12,089 nt of DNA from Prevotellaceae bacterium UBA711 (GTDB lineage Bacteria; Bacteroidota; Bacteroidia; Bacteroidales; Bacteroidaceae), in contig DBLZ01000099.1 of assembly GCA_002297545.1 (NCBI GenBank), positions 1-12,089 on the forward strand, given 5' to 3'. Shown here piece by piece: positions 1 to 6,014 of the stretch (positions within the stretch are counted from its first letter, which is position 1; each line of letters opens with the position of its first letter). A program made the translations under genes and the position numbers. Below the pieces are notes generated by a model. That model saw only the letters and a list, made by a program, of their open reading frames with translations, made no database searches and was not told the origin of the DNA.

Positions 1-2
1 AC

Positions 3-653
3 ATCAGCCTTGTTGAGTTCACAGTAAATGCTTTAGTGCATCGCTCGCTGAATGCGACAGCCCCTATCCGCATATTCATCTTTGACGACAGGGTGGAGAT
101 GCACAGCCCCGGAACACTCCCCAATGGGCTTTCTGTGGATGATATTGTTGTGGGAACCTCCATGCCACGCAATATGTTCCTCTTCACAAATGCCATCCAT
201 TTGCTCCCCTACACTGGAGCAGGTAGTGGTATGCTTCGTGCATTGTCAGAGAATATGAATGTTTCGTTCATCAACAACGATAGGACGAATGAGTTTGTGA
301 TTACTATAAATAGGCCAGTAGGTAACCAAGTCAACGAGAAAAGTAACCAAGCTAGCAATGAAAGTAACCAAGTTATGACTGCTAATGAGTGTAAAAGTAA
401 CCAAGCTGACAAGGAAAGTAATCAACCTCGCGTAAACTTGGTTACTCGTAAACTGACAAAGAAGGAAGAGGATATTAGAAACTTTTGTTCCGTACCGAGG
501 ACTGCGCAGGATATTATGGATAGGTTGAACATTTCCAATCAATCTAAAAATCGGCAGAAGTATATTACTTCCTTAATAGAACTCGGTGTTCTTGAACGTA
601 GTATTCCCGAAAAGCCCAACGACCCAAATCAGAAGTATCGTCGCAAAAAATAA
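3..653 (+). CDS. ATP-binding RecG-like / AlbA_2-type protein, C-terminal part (5' truncated by window)
   Basis: The reading frame is open from the first bases of the window, so the true start lies upstream; 216 codons are visible. The first visible stretch (IxLVEFTVNALVHRSL) matches the N-box of a GHKL/Bergerat ATPase of the HATPase_c_4 type, followed by DDRVEMHSPGTLPNG (the ADP-binding DxxxxxxSPGxLP element) and PYTGAGSGM (glycine-rich lid). A polar linker with five N-Q repeats follows, then a basic C-terminal winged helix (from about LTKKEEDIRNF to GVLERS) of the sort found at the end of Fic-like and AlbA_2/RecG-like regulators. Members usually carry an N-terminal AlbA_2 (Schlafen-like) domain, which would be outside the window. 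These proteins are accessory genes with poorly known roles, thought to bind DNA or RNA and regulate. Base composition is clearly AT-richer than the core genes to the right, suggesting acquisition. Family call is fairly sure; function is not known. Confidence 0.8.
   Translation: MSLVEFTVNALVHRSLNATAPIRIFIFDDRVEMHSPGTLPNGLSVDDIVVGTSMPRNMFLFTNAIHLLPYTGAGSGMLRALSENMNVSFINNDRTNEFVITINRPVGNQVNEKSNQASNESNQVMTANECKSNQADKESNQPRVNLVTRKLTKKEEDIRNFCSVPRTAQDIMDRLNISNQSKNRQKYITSLIELGVLERSIPEKPNDPNQKYRRKK
322..445 (+). repeat. Imperfect direct repeats of gtaaccaag inside the linker of the ATP-binding protein
   Basis: The 9-mer gtaaccaag occurs at 322-330, 343-351, 364-372 and 397-405, with a decayed copy (gtaatcaac) at 418-426 and one inverted copy (cttggttac) at 437-445. 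Spacings are 21, 21, 33 and 21 bp, all whole codons, so the protein shows SNQxxxx heptad-like units. It lies between the ATPase and winged-helix domains. From memory, related proteins of this class also carry short xQV-type repeats at this place, so it may be a family trait. Confidence 0.75.
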
Positions 654-699
654 CTACATAACAAGAATTTAACTTGCTGGTAACTTGCCAAGCGAATCG

Positions 700-860
700 G
701 ACAGTGGGGGCCAGAAAAAATGGGCAATGGCGAGACCGCTGCAAATCATTACACAGAGTCGGCATGTCATACAGAAACACAAATCAAAATGGGATGAGCA
801 ACAGATACGGCGGGCGGAAATACTTTTCGAGAAATCCGCTGACCCGAAATCCGCTGCCCC
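700..860 (+). pseudogene. Probable remnant of an ISL3-type transposase, frameshifted
   Basis: No intact gene fits between 654 and 922. Reading from about 705 gives WGPEKMGNGET; after a +1 shift near 735 the frame continues PLQIITQSRHVIQ then KHKSKWDEQQIRRAEILFEK. That composite resembles the C-terminal part of ISL3/ISAon1-type transposases (pattern GNGDTxxQxLxRSRxxLxKxxxKWxxxQxxRAxILFxxYPD). The segment is only about 50 residues, has no start or DDE residues and decays into the tandem duplication at 831-860. The assignment is from remembered family patterns and needs a search. Confidence 0.4.
831..860. repeat. 15-bp tandem duplication
   Basis: Two adjacent copies, gaaatccgctgaccc (831-845) and gaaatccgctgcccc (846-860), differ at one base. 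They lie at the right end of the presumed transposase remnant, just before the tRNA terminator. Likely a local slippage or excision scar. Confidence 0.8.
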
Positions 861-871
861 GTTGTTTTCGC

Positions 872-915
872 AAAAAGAAAATCAGCGACTTACGTTTGTG
901 CGTAAATCACTGATT
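872..915 (-). terminator. Rho-independent terminator of the tRNA gene
   Basis: On the minus strand a 15-bp arm pair (915-901 with 894-880, loop of 6 at 900-895; 13 of 15 positions pair as Watson-Crick and the other two as G-U or near pairs) is followed directly by TTTCTTTTTG (880-871). It begins 8 bp past the tRNA 3' end, so it most likely ends the tRNA transcript. Read on the plus strand the stem is preceded by an A-tract, but only a short T run follows, so termination of the left-hand gene there is less certain. Confidence 0.75.
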
Positions 916-922
916 ATCTATG

Positions 923-996
923 TGGACCAGATAGGGCTTGAACCTATGACCTCCAGATTATGAGTCTGTTGCTCTAACCAACTGAGCTACAAGTCC
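923..996 (-). tRNA. tRNA with anticodon CAT (elongator tRNA-Met or lysidine-type tRNA-Ile2)
   Basis: The minus strand folds as a 74-nt tRNA: acceptor GGACTTG/CTGGTCC, D-arm GCTC..GAGC with loop AGTTGGTTA, anticodon loop CTCATAA, variable AGGTC, T-arm ATAGG-TTCAAGC-CCTAT, discriminator A. The CCA end is not encoded (A is followed by CAT). Two weak points are visible: U6 faces U67 in the acceptor stem and A27 faces G43 in the anticodon stem. The CAT anticodon can mean elongator Met, or Ile2 when C34 is modified to lysidine by TilS. The GGAC start and C4-G69 pair are Ile2-like, but I cannot settle it by eye; the initiator form is excluded because G1 pairs with C72. Confidence 0.9.
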
Positions 997-1052
997 GGTG
1001 AAGAGTGGGACAGAGACACTGCGGAATGTGTGCTCCGTTGCTCTTGCGAGTG

Positions 1053-1083
1053 CAAAGGTATAACATTTTTCTGACACTGCAAG
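1053..1083 (-). promoter_or_regulatory. Promoter of the tRNA gene (Bacteroidota type)
   Basis: On the minus strand TACCTTTG (1060-1053) is an exact match to the -7 consensus TAnnTTTG, followed by C. A TTGC element sits at about 1082-1079, 18 bases upstream of it, a reasonable place for the -33 TTTG element. It would give a leader of about 50 nt before the mature tRNA 5' end at 996, to be removed by RNase P. Confidence 0.7.
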
Positions 1084-1103
1084 CATTGTTGGGGATTTTT
1101 TTG

Positions 1104-1111
1104 TACCTTCG
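1104..1111 (+). promoter_or_regulatory. ribF promoter -7 element, start codon 4 bases downstream
   Basis: TACCTTCG at 1104-1111 matches the TAnnTTTG consensus except for one T to C change, and is preceded by a seven-T run. The ATG at 1116 begins only 4 bases after the element, so the transcript may start on or within a few bases of the start codon. The -33 element is weak. It is divergent from the tRNA promoter about 45 bp away. Confidence 0.6.
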
Positions 1112-1115
1112 CATC

Positions 1116-1994
1116 ATGTTTGTAGCAACCATAGGCTTCTTTGACGGGGTACACTGTGGACACAGGTACCTGATTTCCCGGGTTAAGGCAGAAGCGGCCA
1201 GGGTAGGACTGCGCTCCATGGTGGTGACCATGGACCGTCATCCCAAGAAGGTAGTGGACACGGATTACGTGCCCCAATTGTTGACAACCACGGAGGAGAG
1301 AATCGCCCTGCTGCAAGGAACGGGCGTGGACCGGGTGGAGGTGATGCACTTTGACCGGAAGATGTCCATGATGAGCGCACGGGACTTCATGCGTCTGGTG
1401 TTGCACGACCGCTACGACGTGTCCACGCTGATCATGGGATATGACCATCGGTTCGGGCACGGAGGCGGCACGAGGGAGGACTACATCCGCTGGGGAGAGG
1501 AGTGCGGAATACGGGTGGTAATGGCTCCACAACTTACCGGCACGTATGCCAGCAGCAGCGTTATACGCAGGATGTTACAGGCAGGAGATGTCTGCGATGC
1601 CGCACGGCTGTTGGGGCATCCCTACATGCTCACCGGCACCGTGGAGAACGGACATAAGATAGGTCGCACGCTGGGCTTCCCCACAGCCAACCTGCACATT
1701 TCACAGGAAAAACTCATTCCAGCCAATGGTGTATATGCCGTGGAGACGACCATAGGTCGAGGCATAATGAACATAGGCCGCCGGCCGACGCTGGACAACG
1801 GAAGCGACCTTTCCATCGAAGTACACATACTGGACTATGCGGGCGACCTGTACGGACAGACCATACAGTTGCAGTTCCTTGGACACATACGCGAGGAGAA
1901 GAAGTTCGCCTCACTGGAGGAACTGAAAGAACACATCCGGCAGGACATAGACGCCGCCCTAAAGATATTTGCGGCAACGGACAAGGACATGTGA
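1116..1994 (+). CDS. ribF: Bifunctional riboflavin kinase / FMN adenylyltransferase (FAD synthetase)
   Basis: Converts riboflavin to FMN with ATP, then adenylates FMN to FAD in the cytoplasm. The 292-residue product has the usual RibF length. N-terminal adenylyltransferase domain: GFFDGVHCGH at 7-16 (nucleotidyltransferase GxFDGxHxGH), HP at 42-43, GYDHRFG at 108-114 and SSSVIRR at 146-152. C-terminal flavokinase domain: GRTLGFPTANLH at 183-194 and E235 in SIEVHILD, the expected catalytic acid. The open frame extends upstream to 1005, but ATG 1116 is chosen because GFFDGVH must lie near the N-terminus and because the upstream part would cover two promoters. The 3' end overlaps the convergent methyltransferase gene by 36 bp, with no terminator between them. 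Very likely correct. Confidence 0.97.
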   Translation: MFVATIGFFDGVHCGHRYLISRVKAEAARVGLRSMVVTMDRHPKKVVDTDYVPQLLTTTEERIALLQGTGVDRVEVMHFDRKMSMMSARDFMRLVLHDRYDVSTLIMGYDHRFGHGGGTREDYIRWGEECGIRVVMAPQLTGTYASSSVIRRMLQAGDVCDAARLLGHPYMLTGTVENGHKIGRTLGFPTANLHISQEKLIPANGVYAVETTIGRGIMNIGRRPTLDNGSDLSIEVHILDYAGDLYGQTIQLQFLGHIREEKKFASLEELKEHIRQDIDAALKIFAATDKDM

Positions 1995-3167
1995 CCCGTC
2001 CTCCAGCATGGTGGCGAAGAGATATACGTCGCCACCCTCGCGCAAGTGCAGTTTTTTACGCAGTTCCGCCACAGTGGACGGAAAGTTGCGTACCGTAAGG
2101 TTGGCACAGTTGATGCCGTCAAGCATGGCGCGCAGTTCCTTCTTGCCAAAGCCACAATATCCCAGCACCTCAAAGCCACGTCCGGGGAAACCGTCCACGG
2201 GAGAAGCCGAGGTGAAGAGGTTGCTCATCGGGTGCAACTTGCTCACCCCACACCTACGGCACAGAGTGTCCTGGAGCCCGGCCTTCAATATCCCGGCATG
2301 CGGTTCGTAGAGATAACGGCCTATGGCATCGAGACCGCTTTCACCGGGCAATATGGGGCGCGAAGCCTGCATCTCTTCCCGCGTGCACGTATATATCATA
2401 AGGTCATCGTCCGCCGTCATGTTCACGGCATGATAGACGGGCATGCCCTCGTAGCCGGCCTGCTGGACCAGCAGCAATTCCTTGCACTCTCCCCTGACAC
2501 ATACCGCATGCACGGCGCGTACGCAGCGCAACCGTGCAAGGGCTGCCGTGATGTCCAGCATGGGAGAAAGCTTGATGATGACATAGCGGCTCAGCCCCAG
2601 CAGCCGTTCCTGCAGGATGCACACATCCGGAGAGCAGTCCTCTATGGCCACGGTCTTGCGACCTGCCGTGTCGCGGCGGGCAGGGTCTATGTAGATGAGG
2701 TCATAGGAGGCGGCTCCGGCATTCAAAAAGTCGATGGAATCGGCACAAACCACCCTTGCCCCTGGCAGTCCGAGAGCCGGAAGGTTGTGCTCTGCTATGC
2801 GGCACAGCGCGTCGTTGCGCTCGACATAATACGACGTACGGAACAGAGGTGCCACATAGCTGAAGTCTATTCCATAGCCACCCGTAAGGTCGGCAAAGAC
2901 AGTGCGCCCGGACTCCGGAAGCAGTTCCGCCACCACATCGGCCTTGTAACGCGCCGTTCTCTCGCCCGAGCACTGTTCCATCGACAACGAGGGCGGATAC
3001 CACAGGCCATCCGTCTGCGCCCACCGGGGCAACTTGTCCACAGCCTTTTGCCACCCCTCGATCTGCTGCAGACACCACTTGGCATCCACTCCCGCCTCCA
3101 TGCGCTGCAGGGCAAGGGCGCGCACATCATCCCGCAGATGCAGGCGTATGTATTCCTCGTTCGTCAT
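1959..3167 (-). CDS. Class I SAM-dependent methyltransferase, THUMP-like (PG_1098) family
   Basis: A 402-residue cytoplasmic protein. The N-terminal about 85 residues are helical and include WYPPSLSMEQCSGERTARYK. The SAM-binding domain has motif I DLTGGYGIDFSYVA at 93-106, acidic E116 after the second strand, and the DLIYIDPARRD motif at 156-166, where (D/N)PP-like chemistry is replaced by DPAR. IKLSPMLDI follows at 198-206. The C-terminal THUMP-like/ferredoxin-like part ends with LTVRNFPSTVAELRKKL. The family is typical of Bacteroidota; the Porphyromonas gingivalis member is PG_1098. An RNA substrate is likely from the THUMP-like domain, but none is known to me. Start ATG 3165-3167 is the first suitable one. 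It overlaps ribF tail to tail and is divergent from ruvB. Confidence 0.9.
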   Translation of the reverse strand: MTNEEYIRLHLRDDVRALALQRMEAGVDAKWCLQQIEGWQKAVDKLPRWAQTDGLWYPPSLSMEQCSGERTARYKADVVAELLPESGRTVFADLTGGYGIDFSYVAPLFRTSYYVERNDALCRIAEHNLPALGLPGARVVCADSIDFLNAGAASYDLIYIDPARRDTAGRKTVAIEDCSPDVCILQERLLGLSRYVIIKLSPMLDITAALARLRCVRAVHAVCVRGECKELLLVQQAGYEGMPVYHAVNMTADDDLMIYTCTREEMQASRPILPGESGLDAIGRYLYEPHAGILKAGLQDTLCRRCGVSKLHPMSNLFTSASPVDGFPGRGFEVLGYCGFGKKELRAMLDGINCANLTVRNFPSTVAELRKKLHLREGGDVYLFATMLEDGSHVLVRCRKYL

Positions 3168-3324
3168 GTATTAAAAAGTTTCCATTGTCAACCGTTCCGG
3201 ATAAGCGAGCTACGACACCCGAGCCACCATGGACCCGATACCAGTCCTCACGAGCATCGGGCGCAGTTCCCGTGAAGACAGAGGCGAGACCACGCCGCAT
3301 AGCGGACACATATTCGGGTTTTCG

Positions 3325-3384
3325 CGTCCGCATGAACCGGATTATTCAACGGCAACAACGGGTTGTTTCGTCCGCATGAACCGG
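3325..3384. repeat. Pair of 16-bp direct repeats 44 bp apart
   Basis: cgtccgcatgaaccgg occurs exactly at 3325-3340 and 3369-3384. Similar flanks (cgggtttt-cg / cgggttgtttcg before it) suggest an older duplicated unit of about 44 bp. The second copy extends into the perfect palindrome gaaccggttc. Confidence 0.8.
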
Positions 3385-3471
3385 TTCTTTTCCGCCAGTC
3401 CCGCCGGTGTCTCCGCCATGTCGGCACGAAGCCAAGAGCAGCACCATGCCGGCGGCACCATCCCTACACCG

Positions 3472-3479
3472 CAAATATA
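3472..3479 (-). promoter_or_regulatory. Candidate minus-strand promoter for the methyltransferase
   Basis: The minus strand reads TATATTTG followed by C, an exact TAnnTTTG -7 element. No clear -33 TTTG is seen. If used, it gives the methyltransferase mRNA a leader of roughly 300 nt that contains both 16-bp repeats. Confidence 0.45.
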
Positions 3480-3584
3480 CACATAAACGTCCTCACACGC
3501 GACACCCGATGCCCAATATCCTTCAAAAAGCATCGCCGTGAGCGCTTTTTCCCGACGTCGTGCAGGAAAGTGCTATTAAATCGC

Positions 3585-3592
3585 TATATTTG
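3585..3592 (+). promoter_or_regulatory. ruvB promoter -7 element
   Basis: TATATTTG at 3585-3592, followed by C, is an exact TAnnTTTG match. The chosen ATG is at 3602, so the leader would be only a few bases. The -33 element is not clear. Confidence 0.6.
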
Positions 3593-3601
3593 CAGTCTGT
3601 T

Positions 3602-4633
3602 ATGGAAGACTTCGACATAAGGCAAGAAGGGCAACTCCGTGAGAAGGACTTTGAGAACGCACTGCGACCGCTACAGTTCAACGACTTCAGCGGCCAGATG
3701 AAGGTGGTGGAGAACCTCAGGGTCTTCGTGGAGGCTGCCAAGTACCGGGGCGAGCCCCTGGACCACACGTTGCTGCACGGCCCCCCGGGACTGGGCAAGA
3801 CGACGCTTAGCAACATCATAGCCAACGAACTGGGCGTGGGGTTCAAGCTGACCTCGGGTCCGGTGCTGGACAAGCCCGGCGACCTGGCCGGCATACTGAC
3901 GTCGCTGGAGCCCAACGACGTGCTCTTCATCGACGAGATCCACCGCCTCAGCCCCGTGGTGGAGGAGTATCTGTACTCCGCCATGGAGGACTATCGCATA
4001 GACATCATGATAGACAAGGGCCCCTCGGCACGCTCCATACAGATAGACCTGTCGCCGTTCACCCTGGTGGGCGCCACCACACGCAGCGGTCTGCTGACGG
4101 CGCCCCTGCGCGCACGCTTCGGTATCAACCTGCACCTGGAATACTACGATGCCGAGACGTTGCAGAAGATCATCATACGCAGCGCCGGCATCTTGGGCGT
4201 ACCCATCGAAACCAAGGCCGCGGGCGAGATAGCCGGACGCAGCCGAGGCACCCCGCGTATAGCCAACGCCCTGCTGCGCCGTGTACGCGACTTCGCACAG
4301 GTCAAGGGCAACGGTTCCATAGACCTGCCCATAGCGCGCTACGCCCTGGAGGCCCTGAACATAGACCGCTACGGCCTGGACGAAATAGACAACAAGATAC
4401 TGCTGACCATCATAGACAAGTTCAAGGGCGGCCCCGTGGGCATCAACACCATAGCCACGGCCATCGGCGAAGACGGGGGCACCGTGGAGGAGGTCTACGA
4501 GCCGTTCCTCATCAAGGAGGGCTTCATCAAGCGCACTCCCCGCGGACGCGAGGTCACGGAGCTGGCCTACGAGCACCTGGGACGCACACCGATGGCCGGC
4601 AACGGCGGACAGCAGGGACTGTTTGACTTCTAA
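3602..4633 (+). CDS. ruvB: Holliday junction branch migration ATPase RuvB
   Basis: RuvB is the AAA+ motor of the RuvAB complex that drives branch migration of Holliday junctions in recombinational repair. The 343-residue product has the normal family length. Walker A is GPPGLGKTT at 60-68, Walker B VLFIDEIH at 107-114, sensor 1 GATTR at 157-161, the arginine-rich sensor 2 region SRGTPRIANALLRR at 214-227, and the C-terminal winged helix contains GGPVGINTIA and FIKRTPRGR. The frame can be read from a GTG at 3560, but ATG 3602 is preferred because the promoter lies between them and because family members begin with a short acidic segment like MEDFDIR. The tail QQGLFDF resembles a beta-clamp binding peptide. 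It begins a closely spaced plus-strand run; RuvA and RuvC are not in the window. Confidence 0.98.
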   Translation: MEDFDIRQEGQLREKDFENALRPLQFNDFSGQMKVVENLRVFVEAAKYRGEPLDHTLLHGPPGLGKTTLSNIIANELGVGFKLTSGPVLDKPGDLAGILTSLEPNDVLFIDEIHRLSPVVEEYLYSAMEDYRIDIMIDKGPSARSIQIDLSPFTLVGATTRSGLLTAPLRARFGINLHLEYYDAETLQKIIIRSAGILGVPIETKAAGEIAGRSRGTPRIANALLRRVRDFAQVKGNGSIDLPIARYALEALNIDRYGLDEIDNKILLTIIDKFKGGPVGINTIATAIGEDGGTVEEVYEPFLIKEGFIKRTPRGREVTELAYEHLGRTPMAGNGGQQGLFDF

Positions 4634-4655
4634 CACACCAAGACTCCCTTACACC

Positions 4656-5945
4656 ATGGTTCTCAACTATATCTGGATAGCATTCTTTCTCACAGCCTTC
4701 GGCATTGCACTGTTCCGCCTCGTATGTATGGGCGACACCACGGTGTTTCCGGCCATAATGGACAGCACGTTCACCTCGGCCAAGACGGCATTCGAGATTT
4801 CGCTGGGCCTGACCGGCGTACTGTCCCTGTGGATGGGCATCATGCAGATAGCCGAGAAGGGGGGCCTGGTGAACGCGCTGAGCCGAATACTCTCGCCCCT
4901 GTTCTGCCGCCTGTTCCCCGACCTGCCGCGGAACCATCCGGCATACGGGCACATCTTCATGAACATCAGTGCCAACATGCTCAACCTGGACAATGCCGCC
5001 ACACCCCTGGGACTGAAGGCCATGGAGTCAATGCAGGAATATAACGCGGAAGTCAATGCACGCAAGCAGCGGGAACAGGGACTGACGCAGGAGGAGACCG
5101 ACCGTCTGAACGCCACTGCCTCCAACCCCATGATAATGTTCCTGGTGCTTAACACCTCGGGACTGACGCTCATCCCCGTGAGCATCATGGTCTACCGTGC
5201 GCAGATGGGAGCGGCACAGCCCACCGACATCTTCATCCCCCTCCTCCTTTCCACCACCATAGCCACACTGGGCGGCATTGTCGTTACGTCCCTGTACCAG
5301 AAGATCAACCTGTTCAACCGTGCCATCATGGGCACGTTGCTGGGCATGTGCCTCCTGGTCAGCGGCATAGTGTGGCTGAGCACGCAGGTGGACCGCGAGA
5401 CCATGAACCTGTGGAGCACCACAATAGCCAACGTGCTGCTGTTCTCCATTATCGTCGGTTTCATCGTATCCGGCATACGTGCCCGCATCAACGTCTACGA
5501 TGCATTCATAGCCGGCGCCAAGGGGGGCTTCGATACGGCCATACGCATCATACCCTATCTGGTGGCCATGCTGGTGGCCATAGGCGTGTTCCGTGCCTCG
5601 GGCGCGATGGACGTGATCATCTCCGGCGTGGAGTGGGCGGTACGCCGCCTGGGAATGGATGCCGAGTTCGTGGCGGCCCTGCCCACGGCCATCATGAAGC
5701 CGCTGAGCGGTTCGGGCGCCCGTGGCATGATGGTGGACGCCATGGCCACATACGGTGCCGACAGCTTCGTGGGGCGTCTGAGCAGCATATTCCAGGGTGC
5801 CACGGACACTACGTTCTACATCCTGGCCGTGTACTTCGGTAGCGTGGGAGTGCGGCACACACGACATGCCGTGACGGCAGGCCTCATCACCGACCTCATC
5901 GGAGTGGTGGCATCCATCTGCATAGCTTATGCCTTCTTCGGATAG
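4656..5945 (+). CDS. Fused SpmA-SpmB nucleoside-recognition (Gate) domain membrane protein
   Basis: A 429-residue inner-membrane protein. The N-terminal half is SpmA-like (ISLGLTGVLSLWMGIMQIAEKGG at 48-70 region and NLDNAATPLGLKAM at 110-123), and the C-terminal half is SpmB-like (GFDTAIRIIPYLVAML near 291-306, ALPTAIMKPLSGSGARGMM at 341-359, QGATDTTFYILAVYFGSV at 380-397). Between them is a charged soluble stretch (about 127-155). In Bacillus the two halves are separate spore-maturation proteins; here the organism shows no sign of sporulation, so a transport or envelope role is likelier. ATG 4656 is chosen; a TTG at 4623 in the same frame would overlap ruvB. It lies 22 bp after ruvB and 69 bp before two deoxynucleoside kinases. 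Substrate unknown. Confidence 0.9.
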   Translation: MVLNYIWIAFFLTAFGIALFRLVCMGDTTVFPAIMDSTFTSAKTAFEISLGLTGVLSLWMGIMQIAEKGGLVNALSRILSPLFCRLFPDLPRNHPAYGHIFMNISANMLNLDNAATPLGLKAMESMQEYNAEVNARKQREQGLTQEETDRLNATASNPMIMFLVLNTSGLTLIPVSIMVYRAQMGAAQPTDIFIPLLLSTTIATLGGIVVTSLYQKINLFNRAIMGTLLGMCLLVSGIVWLSTQVDRETMNLWSTTIANVLLFSIIVGFIVSGIRARINVYDAFIAGAKGGFDTAIRIIPYLVAMLVAIGVFRASGAMDVIISGVEWAVRRLGMDAEFVAALPTAIMKPLSGSGARGMMVDAMATYGADSFVGRLSSIFQGATDTTFYILAVYFGSVGVRHTRHAVTAGLITDLIGVVASICIAYAFFG

Positions 5946-6014
5946 GCAGGCACAGACATGCACCTTAATACACATAATTATAATAAGTAACATCAACACT
6001 AACACCGACACACC

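Larger units (their letters stand above)
3168..3601. other. Divergent intergenic region between methyltransferase and ruvB
   Basis: About 430 bp without a supported gene. Several short open frames cross it on both strands, but none has a recognisable protein. It contains a minus-strand promoter-like element (3472-3479), a 16-bp direct repeat (3325-3340 and 3369-3384), the palindrome gaaccggttc (3378-3387), a small hairpin aacaa-cggg-ttgtt and the ruvB promoter near 3585. The direct repeats and palindrome may be operator sites or part of a leader RNA. Confidence 0.6.

Noticed and set aside
322..445. Possible CRISPR array
   Set aside because: The repeat is only 9 bp with 12-24 bp spacers, lies in a coding frame and encodes a regular SNQ linker.
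685..963. 92-codon open frame overlapping the tRNA gene
   Set aside because: It ends inside the tRNA and terminator. Only its middle resembles a transposase, so it is treated as part of a remnant rather than a gene.
1005..1115. N-terminal extension of ribF from the ATG at 1005
   Set aside because: It would run across the tRNA and ribF promoters, and family members begin just before the GxFDGxHxGH motif.
2046..3275. 409-codon plus-strand open frame opposite the methyltransferase gene
   Set aside because: The minus-strand protein has clear SAM-binding motifs; the opposite frame gives low-complexity His/Arg/Gln-rich sequence with no recognisable domain.
3127..3333. 68-codon minus-strand open frame overlapping the methyltransferase start
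   Set aside because: No recognisable protein, no start signal and overlap with the confident gene in another frame; I could not support it.
3671..4636. 321-codon minus-strand open frame opposite ruvB
   Set aside because: RuvB is unmistakable on the plus strand; the antisense product is Gln/Val/Ala-rich with no family resemblance.
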